This document shows, piece by piece, positions 1 to 15,600 of a stretch of 64,000 bases of DNA; the first letter of the stretch is position 1; the number at the start of each line of letters is the position of its first letter. Origin of the DNA: Himantopus leucocephalus (taxonomy: Eukaryota > Chordata > Aves > Charadriiformes > Recurvirostridae); assembly GCA_003993805.1 (NCBI GenBank), contig RSEF01000006.1:22831676-22895675 (forward strand), written 5' to 3'. A program made the position numbers and the translations under genes. The notes under the pieces are model-generated. The model did not search any database. It saw nothing but the letters and a program-made list of their open reading frames with translations, and was not told the origin of the DNA.

Positions 1-964
1 CCAAGAGATTTCAAATGTTAGCAACACAGTTACAGTGACATTTTCTTTCACTTACATGTGCACATGCAAATACCTGCAAGCCTAAAGCTTTTTTCAAATT
101 TTTAAGAGATTTAACATTCACCACTTCCTTAAAATGAACATATGCTATGTGGATTAAGAAAAAGAAGGTATCCAGCTCCAACCAGGCTTGCTTCCCTGCA
201 GAAGAAGGCTTCTAGGTATCTCTTATGCAGAGCCCAGACGAACTGCAGAATATTAACTGAAGATTTGATTTTGCCAAGATTTTGCCAACGCTTAAATGAC
301 TATGCTTCACAACACCTGGATAGTTGCAAAGAAACCACCCCATCTCATTTATTTTTTCCACACTGATTCAGCTCAGACACTTCACTCTTGCTTTGCCACA
401 CTTAGTTTTCTGCTCTAAAGGGCTCCGATTCCAGAAGTTTGCCTCTATCTGTGCTTTGTTTTCTGTGTCTAAGTAAAAGAACTTTTTTTTGTACGATCCA
501 TAGCTCACTGGAAACCAAATGGATGCACGACCATCCAGTGCTATTATTTAGATTAGGATATACTATTCTAGCAGGGAATTTGGAGAAAGGCACTGACATT
601 CAAAAATGCTTTGGAATTATTATTAATATCACATTGGGTATGGTATATATGGAAAAGAACTAGGGAAATCAGAGCAAGCAAATAATGGTCAAGAATTTAA
701 AATCAGGTAAATAATCCTAATGTTCTGCTTAAAGGAAATAAAAACTGTTGAAGGGTTAGAAACGATCGTTGGTCACCTGTGGTTCATGAAAAAAAACACA
801 TTGGTTTTTTTTTTGTTCTTCTGAAATAAAGTCAGGGAAAACAAATAACTTCGGCACACATTTTCTGTTCTGATCACAGATTAGATTTGTGAATTGAATT
901 GTGAGTTGAATTTCCAACTGGTGATGGGTTTAGAAATACTGATTTGTCTTATTTTATTTTGTAG
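1..964 (+). other. 3' part of an intron upstream of the sulfotransferase coding exon
   Basis: This stretch is AT-rich, contains only short chance ORFs, and ends in a pyrimidine-rich tract (about 942-962) followed by AG at 963-964, a credible splice acceptor. HS3ST1-type genes usually have one or more noncoding 5' exons and a single coding exon, so I read this as the end of the intron before the coding exon. The noncoding first exon and promoter lie outside the window. Confidence 0.6.
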
Positions 965-2013
<1,049 letters not shown>

Positions 2014-2495
2014 TGCCTTTGGGAACAATGTTTCTTAAGAAGGGCCTGAAACAAACTCTTTCAAACATATCTTTCTAAAATGTAGAGATTCATATTATGA
2101 GAACTTAACATACTGGTTATGTGCTTCATTGGAATAACACATCTGTTAACTCATTGAAACGGTACCTTTATGTTGGGAAAAATAAGCTACATGAACTTGT
2201 ATGATTACTGTGAGCCATATTCTGATCTTCTTTCTCCCATCATACAAATACATTCACTTCAGTGAACTTACTTCAGATATGTCTCTGTTACAAGATTTGT
2301 GCTGTTTTGGAAAAAAGACTGCTTCTAACAGTGTAAACATGTAAATATTTGAAATGGTATTATTCTAACTGTTCTGTATTTTTTGTTGGTAGTATTTTTT
2401 ATATCACGCACAATGACAGTGGTGTTGATTTCTAGATTTTTTTTCATACAATAAGCTAAACTGTATGTTAAAACAGGGGCATACATAGTGGCTCC

Positions 2496-2501
2496 AATAA
2501 A
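2496..2501 (+). terminator. polyadenylation signal AATAAA (proximal 1)
   Basis: Exact AATAAA about 480 bases after the stop codon of the sulfotransferase gene. Confidence 0.45.
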
Positions 2502-2545
2502 TAATTCCTCCTCTGTTAATATACCGAAGTTCTTAATCAATTAAT

Positions 2546-2551
2546 AATAAA
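2546..2551 (+). terminator. polyadenylation signal AATAAA (proximal 2)
   Basis: Exact AATAAA, followed within 60 bases by a T/G-containing stretch (CTCTCTGTCTGTATAT). This would give a 3' UTR of about 550 bases. Confidence 0.45.
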
Positions 2552-2570
2552 ATGAATCTATTTCACCTAT

Positions 2571-5500
2571 GATTTTGAATAGGTGAACTAGAAGCTCTCT
2601 GTCTGTATATCATTAGTATTAAACCGCACTCTTACTATCTTGGGTTTGGGGGAAAAAAAAAAATCTCCAAACAAAGAATATGAACTGTTTGAAGAAGCTT
2701 TAAGTGAGAGTTCTGAATGTAAAGAAATTAAATGATCCCAGGTAACCTCAATTACACTGTTACTAAAACACTAAACTTTCGTTTTGTTACACTAAAACAA
2801 AAAAAAATCATGCAAAAAAAATTATTAATATCAGCAACTGTACAAATATTTGATTATATAAATTATGTCACTTTGCTCTTGAATGGAAAAGCTGTTCATT
2901 AGTACTACCATGTTAATCATGTTTGTATTCTGTGACTAGTTATTCTGTTGCTCTCCTGGCTTTAGTTTACATAGCTCCCTTGGCACACTGATTCTTGTTA
3001 AAAAAAAAATTTACTTGCTTGCCCTCCAACGCACGGAGTATTTTTATTTTGTCATTTCTAATGCAAATCATGGGATGTACTCAAAGTTAAAATAATATCT
3101 TGTTATACTGTATATCTCAGACACAGTGTTCAGTATGCTAAGCATGACGTACTTGCATTATATGTAAAAACCACGCCCTTCTATACCCCTGCAATTTTTT
3201 TATTTTTAATAATTTTTTTTGTTTGACAGTATTGTGCTGGCCTGTTCTTCTTTTTTATGTAAACATTTTATTATATATCAATACCAAAGAAGAAAATTAA
3301 CTTGAAATGTTAAAGATGGTGCCAGATAGAACTACAGATGCAGCTGTTGTTTGACATGGTACCTTGCAATCCAGAACCTCTGGTGCACCCCATAGTAGAA
3401 GCATTCATTAGATGCATTCCTCTTTAATAAAGCTTCCCAGGACACAGGTGAGCTGTAGTTGTGTGGGCCCACTCTGAGCATCGCAGCATCAAACCCCGCC
3501 AAAACCCTGTTGAGAATCCTGAATCCGTGTCCGTCTGTCTAAGCCACTGTGCAGCCTACAGGAGTATGTGTTCCTAATGTGGGATTCAGTCTTCCGCTTC
3601 AGAGGCTAAAAGGTATGTATTGCAGCACTAATACTTTATGAGGGGGCTACTTAGATGTTAGGCAGGTAGCAGTATTCCAATGAAGCTGGACAGTCAGACC
3701 CAGCCAGATTATGTAGAAATAGTCTTCATCAAATATTCCCTCAAAAATGTAAAATGTTAAAAATAATATATTGTCTTACTCTTTATCTCTTCTGCTTCTT
3801 GTATTTGCATATATGAGAGAAAATTATATTTTTCATTAGCATATAATTAACTTCTGAAGTTATCTTTCTGAAGTATGATTATTTACTACAACTCTGATTT
3901 CTACAGGTGGCCAAAATTGTTATTTACTACTTCCACCTTTTCTGAGATTGTTGCTTCTTAATCATTAATATTGATCAGATCTGGGAACTACTCAGAAGTA
4001 CAAAGTTGATCTGAACCAGGTGGGGAAAGAATGGGGTGTTTATGCTGGTCCTATACCATCTCTACAAGGACACTGGATAGCTAAACTGTAATAATTACAG
4101 TTGTGTAGTCTAACAATACCTTCTTTTGTTAATCCAGAAAATTCTGAACTCTGAATCAGCAGGGTGATTTTATATTGGACCAGCACTTTGTATTTTGTGG
4201 CCACAATATTCTACCTGATCACAGAAGCCTCAAATCCAGATTCCCTATATTGTTTAACACAGCCTGTTCTTTCTGACCAATGCAATCTCAGTGATCAATG
4301 AAACTCATTCCAGGCCACTAATTTCAGAAATACGGTCTTGAAGGTAGCAGCATACCAGCATTTTATATCATAGATTGTAGTTTTTCTTTCAGCTTCTTAT
4401 ACATTCCAAAACTTTCTATATTATTCTTGTTTTCCTCCTTTTTAGTGATGATTCCATTTAACAGTATTGAATATGAACAAGGTCGTTTTCTCTTTTTTTT
4501 TTTTCAAGAAGCTAATTTGAAAATAATATATACTTTAACAGAGGTTTCAGGTAGTTGCCAGTAACTGAAGAGTTCACATGGCTACATGTCACATTCAATT
4601 CCATAGGCTTCCAAAAAAAAAATTAAAAATTTCTAATGTCTGTCTGTATTTATGCTTGCAGGCATCAAGTCTTTCTCTTTCTTCTCTGAAGTTTACAGCT
4701 AATCTTTAAATGAGTTGAATGCAGGAACACCAGTTGGCAGAAGCTGTATGCATCTTTGAAAATGCAGGTCTCTTTCTGGAATTTACATTTCAAGGAGAGC
4801 TGATCTGTATGGATTAGTGATGTATATATCTACTTGATTTGTTAGCACTCTTCATTCCTGCTCAGCGTTTTTGGGAAGGACAGAGTTGATGGAATGAATT
4901 CAATGAATTTATTAATATCAGAAGAAATATGTTATGCATATTATAATTTGGGAGAGAGATTGTTTTGGTTTGGTTTTACATAAATTAAGATTCTCATCTG
5001 AAGTTTTGTTTTGGTAAATGGTCTACAAAGATGCAACTTAACGTCAGCATAAGAGAATTCAATACATACATTAGGCATAATTTAACATTACAAACGGTTT
5101 CAGTCAGTTTTTCATTTTGTGGTCTGAAAAATATTATCTCATGAAGTCCCGACCTCCATTGTTACTGTCTTCAAAAGATAACACTCCTTCCCTCATCCTC
5201 AGGAGGGGGATCAGATCAACTTAATAGAAGGTCCACTGAGCCATTCTTTAGTAATACTGAAATAAAAAGTACTCAATTTTTGGCATTTGCAATTCAAAAC
5301 TAGTCTAATTTTGGAAGGAACTGGAGGCTCACCATCAGTTTAAAGTTGCTATTAACAATTCAAGAAATTACAAATACCTCTTATGAATTTCCATAATTGA
5401 TAGCAAACCACAAACTATTCTTCTCTAAACTGGTCATCAAAGGACTTTCATGTCCTTATCTGATACTCAAGAGGTGTTTACAGAAATAAATTTCATGTGG

Positions 5501-6575
5501 GAAGGTTGCTTAAAGAGATCATGCAGTTGCTTTAAAGGTTGTTGGGAGCATCTGAAACAGATGATACAGTCTAATGTATAAGACTGCTGCAGAATTTATG
5601 ATGATTTGAGCAGCTCTTTGATGTTGTTTTGCAAATATTGAGCCTTCACTGTGTACTGTTCCTTTCCTTTTTTTTAGTTAAAATGCCATAGTTATAGTTG
5701 CTTTGGTATAATAGCACTGAGAATTACTAATATCAAGCAACTGCTGCTGTTAACTGGATCGGTTTAGCCTTTACCACAATAAGCAGCACACTCACATAAT
5801 ATCTAGATGAGTCTAATATTAGTATTTTTTAGTATGGGCTATATATATTACATATAGTACATAAAGAAAAAACAGTGGGAAACTTAAGAGCTAGGTTTTT
5901 GCCCCAAAAAGCTCCCAGTACTTAACTAATGGGAAGAAAACAAAGCAGTTCCTTTGCTGCACTCACCCCCATTATTTTACCAGGAAGAGGGCTGGATTTT
6001 TTCATTGTGTCCTCTGTATCTAGCTGCTCAACGGCCTTGGGCTGACTTCTGGTCTTTTCTTTCACAGCTTCTACAGTTCCTCTTAAAGAATACCTGTTAA
6101 AGCAGACATATTTTTGGAATATCCATGAGCAATATTGTGGAGAACTTTACAGATGGCATACACTTAGTGAATGTCAATGTATGCTGCTACACAACATCAA
6201 CTCCTTCAGTATCCTTTTGATACAAAGCCAATAGATAATCCTATAAAATGCATCAAAGAAAGATTAGATTGACTACTGTAGGGAAGCGCATCTGCATACA
6301 GAGTTTTCAGTCTTCATGTACATTTCAAGAGCACATCAAAAAGAAATTTAAAAATTGGGTTGCTTCCATCCAGTTTGCTTATTGCCTTTGTCAATTCAGC
6401 TGCTTTCATGAGTTGGACAAAAATTTTAATGTTGTCATAATCCCTATAATTTGTTTCATCTATATAGTCAAAACTGAAAATATGGGTTATTACTTTGCTT
6501 TATAGGAGCACAGTTTAAAAAAAAAAAGAAAAAGTGAGAGCAATACGTTCCAATACCTTGATGCATGGTAAGAGT
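2571..6575. other. noncoding AT-rich stretch
   Basis: No gene found. It holds short A or T runs, the isolated AATAAA at 3426, a modestly GC-richer patch at about 3360-3570, and chance ORFs below 90 codons without recognisable products. Confidence 0.6.
3426..3431 (+). terminator. possible distal polyadenylation signal AATAAA
   Basis: AATAAA followed about 25 bases later by a GT-rich element (GTAGTTGTGTGGG), the expected layout of a cleavage site. It could end a long 3' UTR of the sulfotransferase gene or belong to an old LTR-like insertion, because the flanking 200 bases are richer in GC than their surroundings. Confidence 0.3.
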
Positions 6576-6616
6576 TGCACAATAACGATATGCACAATAA
6601 CGATATGCACAATAAC
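6576..6616. repeat. 15-bp tandem repeat, about 2.7 copies
   Basis: The unit TGCACAATAACGATA is repeated twice without change, followed by a partial copy (TGCACAATAAC). Such short arrays are often polymorphic in length. Confidence 0.85.
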
Positions 6617-9600
6617 ATTTCCTTGAAGAGAAAGGAACATTTAAATTATTTAAGTAAAGTTTATACTCCCACAGATTATTATTTTATATACTTGTGGATT
6701 TGACCCTTCATTTCCTTCAAAAGCTTGAATTTTATAGTAGAAATGAACAGACACATTGGAATTAAAATCAGTAATAATTTGCCTCGCCCATTAATCATTA
6801 CCAGGAGTTAATGGCCAATATTTAGTTACTGCTCAAATAATTTCCACTTTGATTATTTCAAGTTTCAGTGTGACTTACTAAATTGTTTTGCTATTTCATA
6901 CAACAAATTTAGAAGTTAGAACCAACAGTAGATAAAAAGACTGTAGTATCATTCTGTGATTATAGAGGAATTGTCATGCCTTTAAGGTTAATTAACAGTG
7001 ACATGACCTTACCACAATTCCTGAAAAATTTTTGGAAGCCAAGATACTAACAGAACAGCAAAGTTTAAATTAGTACTTGAAGTTGAATCTGCTACTTAGG
7101 GAAAATACAACAGATTAAAATAGACTGACACAAATCGTACTTTCCTGGTAAAATAGATGTGATGTAAAATGTACAGTATCTCATGTATTAGCCCATGTAA
7201 CAAGTACTACGAAGTCTATTTTCTGATGCAAAATGGTCTTACACTTTTATGTTTTGTGTTCTTTTAGTTCCATTACACAAACCTCTCAGTAAGTGTTTAA
7301 AGAAAAACATCTTAATGTAAACTCTTTACCAGTGGTACAGGTTTCCTCTCAAAGGACATTTCTCTGGTTTTGTATTGTTTCCTCTGAGATAAAAAGGTGG
7401 TTTGAGTCACACTGCAATAAAAGTAGAGTTATTGTACCAGAATTAAGAATATTACGTCTATTTATTAGAGTTCTCTGCGTGGAACATTTTTATATAGGGA
7501 CTGATAATAATTTAATGATCTCTTTTACATTCTCTCTCTTCATTAGATAATATGTTATAGTTTTTCTTATTCTGAAGAATGTTACTCTAAGCTCTTGCTT
7601 GTTACTCTAAAGCACTGACTTACAGATCTAAATCAGGTGGCAGTAGTAAAAGGGAAGCACGGGTAATTAAGAATCCATTCTCTTTACCAATCAGACTGGC
7701 TAAGATTTTCTTATTTTTTAACTCTTTTGCTTTTGATGTGAACATTTTGATCCATCATAAACTTTCCTTTAGGAATGTATCAGTCAAACTTACAACAGGA
7801 AAAAATAAGGCAAGAGCAACTAGAATGCAATAAAACCTGAGCTGAAGGCCCTCTTCTGCTAAATATTTGTTGACATAATATGGCATAGTTACAAATGAAA
7901 ATTGTGATTGGCCTGATAAGACAATGCACAGGACTAAGTAACATGCTACTCCAGGGATTTATCTAGGGATTGTACACGCCTGAATTAGTTTTACAATCAT
8001 TAGGCTATTAGGGACATACATGAATATACATTTTGAAAACACTGTATTTCATCTTATTAGAGAATACTACAGTACTATAGGAGAGGTCTATCCTTGGGTG
8101 AAATGCTGCACTGCTAGCAGCACTGCAAATTGGATGGGAAGGAACAATTCTCTCCACTAAGTCTTGGGCATTTTTAAATTCCTTATAGAAAATTAGCAGC
8201 ACTAGATAGAGCGGTTTTGTTGTTGATTTGACAAGGACTGTCAGCCTAGAAAAATGCTGTGCAACTGTCATGAGAAGATTGAAGATATACTCTAACTCTG
8301 CCAAGATACAAATCTACAACTCAAGACAAGTGACACAGATGGAACACTGCAAACTGCAGGAGGTACATTGCTGCCTTGAGTGAAGAAAGATTAAAGGCTC
8401 ATAAACAACATATGCTATAGTTACACACACACACACACTCATCACACACAGCTTGCAAAATACACTCAGTCTAAAATAAAAACAAGCAGGATCTACAGCT
8501 GCGCACTAAAGTGATGCTGTTGAAGGCGTACTGAACCAGGGGCAACAGTTCCAGTATGAGCTATCTGTAACTTATTATTTATTGTATTAATAAACTGAAG
8601 TCTGTTTAGGCCATGCTCTAGGCGTCTTCTGTGAGCTAGCACCATATACTGCTCTTAATATTTTCACCTTGCAGACAATGGATATTGTATTCTTAGATTC
8701 AAAGTAAGCTTCATCCATTATGTGTTTGCCAGACAACCCATGTTTATGTGATTGAAGTTTTTTGTCAAGTGTACATATGACAAAATGAATAAAATAGATG
8801 AACAAATTCTCTGGAAAAAAATGGCTAATAGAACATATACTTAGGGCCTGTTTATGTACAGTAAGCATAGTAGAACAGGGTTCAAGTAAACTGCCTTTCA
8901 TACTTTTCAAAAATAAACTTTCTGTGTGCTTTCATTTCCTTTCATGGGCAGGGGGGAAGTCTCCTCTACATTGTTTAACAACAAACTTGGAATTTTAAAA
9001 TTCAAGTTCATCTGAGAAGTTAAAATATTTTGGTTACAGTGTATAAAATAAGAAATTACCATTCAAAAGTTATTACATTTTGAGTAGCATTAGAAAACTG
9101 TTCACTTTCTTCTTAGTTCTTTTATGCCTTGTGTTGCACCCTCCTGCCTCTCCCTTGAAAAAATATTTTCATAGCAAATGCCTTTTTTGCCAGCTGATTT
9201 CAAAGTTATATGAGCAGAGGTCACAATATTAATCACTTGCATTAAAAATTCAAAGATTAGGTAGGGTGATAGCTAAGTCTTACAGTTCCACGAGTGGAAA
9301 AAATGGCATATGAAATAAAACTAGTTACTTAAAATGGGTACCTGCTGAATCGTACAGAGTATTGTGTGCCCCAGATTATATAGGGAGAGATCAGGGCTGC
9401 TTCAGCCATCCAAATGACTGCTTGCAACATCTTTTGTGAGTTTGGGAAGAGTGGTTTCCCCCTTCCATCAAACAGGCATTCAGGCTTCAATCGGAGAAAA
9501 ATCTTTTTTCCTGTTCTTAGGGTGCTTGTGGGGAAATGAGCGGTTAGGTGCCTTTTTTCCCCTAATATTACCTGCAGGACAGATTTTTGCTAAATTGCAG

Positions 9601-12600
9601 CATTTATTCCATTGGTAACAGCAAACTAACTTTGGAAACCCCATTTAATTTCTTTTACTAAGCGCTGGATCTTCCATTATTTTTGTCGAAAAACCCTCTT
9701 GTCACAGATGGTAATTATTGTAGACAAATACAGCCACCCAGAAAAGTATGAATAAAATACACTAATCCAGCTTTCTGTAGCTACTAGGTACAACGAGGCA
9801 GAAAATATAGAAGGTTGTTATCTTGTTAGGGTCCTTTGTCCATGACTCCTTTTTATCAAATAAGTATTGGGAACGGCTATATATACTTGTATGACTCCCT
9901 ATCCTGATCATCTGGATACGATCAAAGGGAACAGGATTACATTACCTCACTTTAATACTAAAGCCCAGGATGTTTATTTCACATAAATGCAACTTCACTG
10001 CCAGTCACCCACTATCTTTGATTTTCTTCTCCAGCTATAAGTTCTTCTCTGTGTTTGTTTGTTGGGGTTTTTTTTCATTTATTAATGAATTCTGGCTTTT
10101 CTCTTTCATGGAATAAATAGTTTTGATCTTAAATTTAGTTTTCCTGATCTGAGAAAAGTAAAAGCTGAAACATATACTATGGCTTTCAAAAATAAATAAA
10201 TTCTGTCTCTGTGCTGTGTTAGTATGTCAGGGAATCAGATTACAAACTTGCAAGCAATTAAGACGAAATAGCTAATCCTAATGCACATAGCAAGCATAGT
10301 AATTGAGGATATTTTTGGAGGACAGGAAAAAACTTCACCTTCCATTTTAAAAAAGAAGTATTTATTTGATATTTACCAGAAGCATTTGGATTTTTGTGCT
10401 CTACTAATGTAAAGTGGCACTGACTTCAGTCATCTACAGTGAGTGCAGTAAAACTACTCTAATTTGTAGCTAAGGATCTAGCCCAAAATGTACATATGCA
10501 GAGAATGCCACTTCACTGTTAGGTGACTGATAAGCCAAAAGAAATAACTGTACTTTATGAAACATAACTACTCTTACCACTTAGTGCACAAATTAAACAT
10601 TTGATCGTAATGCCAATATAGAAGCTATTTTTCTCTTAATTTGATTTTTCTGTCGAAATGCTAGTCAGTGACAAGCAATAAACTGCATTCTCTAACTTGA
10701 TATATAAATGAGTGTATTTTCTGCAGGCGGGGCGGGGGGAATTCCTTTATTTGCATCGCTGGCCTCATTCTGTCAACATATCACCCAGATTGCTGGATAC
10801 ACACAGAGATGCATTCTGGCAATGCTAGGAAGGGACCTGCATTTCCTACTGTCTATTTCAACTTATTAGTAATAGGATGATGCTTCTGGCACATCTAAAA
10901 TAATTTAACATTGGATTAATTCAATTCAAAAAGGTGTCAGGAAAACACACTGCAGATTCATTCATCACAAACTTGAGACCAATATGTTTAAAAAAAAGAG
11001 TACCATGGTAGTTATGTTTACATGTATAATTGGCTAAAGCTGAGCCAAATGACAGAATATATTCTGTTACTTTCCAACATGCCTTCAGTGCTGATTAAGC
11101 CACCAGTTCATAAAATAAATATAAATATAGTATTTTCAATACTAAGAGTAATACAAAGAATTTTTTTAATTAGTTTTGTTTTTCTTCAGAAAGCATTTTA
11201 TCTGAATTACAAAAAGATTTTTTTTTTTGCTGCTGATTCAAAGTTGTGTTCACTGACCATTTCTCTGTTGTTCACCGATGATCATTTAGATCTTTTTGAA
11301 TATCAAGGAATGACAGTACAGCAGTATTTTTTTAAATGGTAATAGCCTGGGCAAGAACAACTGCCAAACTTTACATAATTGCCTTAAGCGTAGTACTGGT
11401 TGAAAAATTTTGTAAGGCTATATCTAACCAATTTATACATAGTATAACACAGTGCCCAAAGTAAGAGCAATAGAAAAGGCTCAATAAACATTTTAGCATT
11501 TACAGTACCTTACTGATAGAAGATCAAAATAAACAAAACAAATGGGAGACTGATTCTGTGGCCTCTGACCAGGAAACAGTCCTACCTATAAGAGACATAG
11601 TGCTTGAGATAAGGCTGCAGATCTGGACCGTTGATTTGAACGTGCTGTATTCTGGTATTTTATTCACACTACCTGTGTCTTCAGTAGGACCTCAGATACA
11701 GTTATCTCCTGCTCAAGGTAAGTAAACCTGTCAGAATTTCGCTGGATGCGAGGATGAATTTGGATTTACTCATCTTGTAGTCATGACAGGCAGATGAAAT
11801 ACAGACAGAGTAATAAAGATACCTTTAACAAAAGAGTCTCAGCATGTTTAGTAGCTTGCCCTTCATGCATTTTACGAGATAAAAATCTTATTTGTCTGAA
11901 GTATTTAATATGATTTAAAATAAGCAAGCATAATAGCCTCTCAAAGATTCTGAAAAACACTGTGAAGTAAACTGAAAAAGTCAAATTAATAATTTTTCAT
12001 GAGCAATGTCCAAGGCAAAGAGTGATGAATCTTTAATAAGATTAAAACATTTCTACAGTCTTCCTTCCTTATTCTGCTACTTTAAATCATAACTACTAAC
12101 AGTGAAATAATTACAACTAAAAGTATTCTTGCACAAAGCTTTCTGGTTATAGTAGGAAAACATATTTTTAAATATACTAAATTTATGACACATTTGAGCT
12201 CTGGAGGGAAAACATTCCACACACCCAGTACTCCAGAGGAAAAGATACTGTATACTTTCAGCTTAATCCATTTCAGAAAGCCCTCAGGCCCAAAATCTCT
12301 CTCTCCTAACCATCAAGATTGAAATGGAATACAGGGCATCAAAAGCTCAAAAATGCACTTGGGATGCAATCCTCTTGGGATTTTAAATATTAACATGAAA
12401 AATCTTAAACCTTGGGCTACCAGGCAGCTGAGACAGATAGCAAAACATTGTGAAGAGTTCACGCTCCCTTCTGCTAATCTCTCCTTGCAACAATAACACA
12501 CAACTACACAATGAACCAGCTGCAGGCAACAGATCATTTATGCAAGTTGCCCAATGTACTGCATGTATTTCTTTAATCTGTCTGCCATTTCACAACGATA

Positions 12601-15600
12601 TGCATCATGATTATCATCAGGGAATTCAAACAGAGCTTGATCTCATTTTCATCGCAATGAAGTTAACAGTGGCTTCAGGTCCTTGAATTGCAGCCTCTGG
12701 TCAATAACAGCACGTAGACTGCACAACCTGCTGGCCTGCAGGAATCGTACCTCATCACAATTCAAAAGGCCTAGGGAAATAACACTTTCTTCAGACCTCC
12801 TGCCTGAACCAATCATGATCAGTTAAATCTGCAGGGATTCTGTTTTAGCTAATCTCGTCTTTTTATCACGTACTTCAGTCATATCAGTGGAAAACAATTG
12901 CATGTCTTCTTTAGTTGCAACTGGATATAGATTGTGCTGACAATAACTGAGGCCATCTTGCTTGCAAACTCTCCATAAGTCAGATTGTGCTTTACACATA
13001 AGTATAGGAACCAAACCAGACCCTTGCGAGACACAATGCTAGGCAAAAACAGGCAAGAAAATAACTAGTTTCAAAAGCATACTGGCACTATGTGCCATCC
13101 CACAAGGCTTAGTTAGACTATTCAGTTTGATTTTACCTTCCATTTTTAAGCCTTCACGGTGTTCTGCTGTCATATATCCATGCTTTTCTCTACAACCAGA
13201 AAACATAGGCGTCTTCTTTAGTTAAAAAATAATAAGCCAAGATACTTACACTAATATATTCCCAAACTTCCAGTAGCTGAAACTTTTGGGGAAAAAAAGA
13301 GCAGTTACCTTGAGACTTGCACTTCAAACATGGGAGCTGGCAAAGCTGGAGGGAGATTCATCACACACTTCCTCTTTCTAGCTAATTGGCTGGAAAACTA
13401 TCTGATATTTGCAGTATCAGAGAGAAGATGATGCAAAAAGGTGGTAAGGTAAACAGTGTTAAATCTCAGGGGCCACCCTCTACTCATGAGATCCTCATTT
13501 AATTTTATGCTAAATGGCATAATTGAAAGCCAAACTCTTCTGCTACTTTAATCTGAATTTGGCTCGTGTTAGGAACTTGTAACATTTAGGTCAAACTTTA
13601 TGAACAACCACTTCTGTTAATCTAGGGGATATATTCTTTTGTTAATAACAATCAGTGATATATAGTCTTTAAAGTCTTTTTTTCTTTATAATGAGATGTC
13701 CTGTTCTTTAAACAGGTTTGTGCAACATTTTAAACAGAAACTCCAAATTTTCAATCTCTGCCCTAAAGTGTTCTTTAAATTACTTAGATTTTTTGGTATT
13801 ACTCAGTCATGAAGCTTTCCTGTATGTTTATGCATGAAAGGAGTTAAATCAGATTAGAGCTATATTCATGCTCCAATACTGTCAGGTATTCTGCCTATGA
13901 GAATAAGGTATAAACTACATAATTTAATAAATGTCTGATCTGATAGCTAACATGCTTGTGTTTTCTTGATGAATTATACCTAGAAGTTAGTAAGTCTGTT
14001 ATGGATGGGAATTACATGAAGTTTGCATTTATAAACCCATTAACAAATGAAAGACCAAGTGCTGGGAAGCAACAATTTCACAATATTCTTTTAGTTTATC
14101 CTCAACCAAATACCTGTACTCTGGCACTTGTAAAAAATTACAATGTGAACTTTCCTTCTAGTCTTCGGAAGTTAGCAGTTTATGCTGGTAGGTCCTAATC
14201 TCTCCTCCATCCATACCTCAATCACTGTGACCAAATAACTGAAGAGAAACTAAATTGTTTCAGAGCTTTTTATAAAGAGGAAGGAGCATTTTTCTCTTCA
14301 AAGCTCCAGGCTTACCGCCCAGCTGTTAATTTACTGTGACTTCCTTCAGCAGTAGCTAAATTGGATGCATGTTTAACCGGGGAAAATTTTGCAAAAAGGA
14401 AAGGCAAGTGCTGTTGAGACAATTTCTTTACCTGATGCTACAGAATTACAAATAAAAATAAAAAAGTCACACTTCCTTTGCAGACAGTGCCTCTTGATGT
14501 GAACCACTGTTAGCATCCTTTATGTACATAATCCTGCACCAATCAATACATAGTCACAAAGACTGTATCATCCCCTAAACAGCTCCCTGAACTTCACAGA
14601 CAGAACACAGCCATACTGTCCCTATACCTCTGCTATGGGCAAAACATCCCCCGGGACAGGTAGCCTGTTCTCTGTACTGGTGTATCGGTGGAGATTTATC
14701 AGTCTGATCTACTGATAAACCTTGACAAAGAAAAACGGAACAGAAAACAAATTCTGTTCCAAATTTCTTAAACGAAAAGGATCCATGTCTTTCAATAATG
14801 GGGGGGAAATCAAACTACTGGGAACATCTGAAAAGGGAGAAAGACATGCATTTATTTGCTCCAAAAGCAGACTTCAACAGAGCTTCTGTACTGAGAGAAA
14901 TTTCCAACCACACAGTAGAAGGCAATATTAAAAGCATTGCTGTCATACATACGTATAAAACAGTGGGCATATATGATGTGGAAAATGTTAAAATTTCTTG
15001 TGGTAAGATGCAGATTTACTTAGATGCTGGGGGGGACCAACAAATGCTAAACAGATTTTTTTTAAAAAGGAGAAAAGAAATAATGAGTTAAACAGTACAG
15101 AAAAAAAATGATGTATCATATAAGGAGATCATTAGATAGATAAAATTAAGTGGGGTACTGTTTCTCATGTATTTTATGTAAATATATTATTTGAGTGTGT
15201 TGAATCTCATCCATTACATTGTTATTTTTAGATAGATTATTTTTTCTCTCAATATTAATCCATGTTGTTTGAATACTCACTGTAGTGTAAATAGAATCCT
15301 GATGGTTTTAGAAATATTAATAACTTATTTTATATAATATGCTTCTAATGATAGAAAATGACAATATGAACATTAACAACCAAATGTGTTGAATCCAATG
15401 CCGACCCAATAAGAACATTTTTCAGACAAACTGAAGTCATGGTGGCTGTTCTTGGATTTTAAAGGTACATCTTAGCTGTATAAGTTTCACCCAGTTATTA
15501 ATTAGAATAACTTGCAGTCTCAGCTGACAGCTACAATTACTTTTTTTCCTGCCACAGCAGTAGTTTCTTATTTTTTCTACAGGTAGTTGCTTGTGTTTCT

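Larger units (their letters stand above)
2014..2570 (+). other. 3' UTR of the sulfotransferase gene (proximal form)
   Basis: AT-rich sequence after the TAA stop, with no further coding potential and two canonical AATAAA signals near its end. The extent is inferred from these signals; a longer form ending near 3.45 kb is possible. Confidence 0.6.

Noticed and set aside
11708..11720. Donor-like CAAGGTAAGTA
   Set aside because: Isolated strong donor without a credible exon or acceptor upstream.
12640..13030. Slightly GC-richer stretch with a 63-codon minus-strand ORF, considered as an old retroviral or LTR remnant
   Set aside because: No LTR ends, primer site or recognisable retroviral motif.
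14480..14700. GC-richer stretch considered as a possible solo LTR
   Set aside because: No TG...CA ends, poly-A signal or target duplication could be identified.
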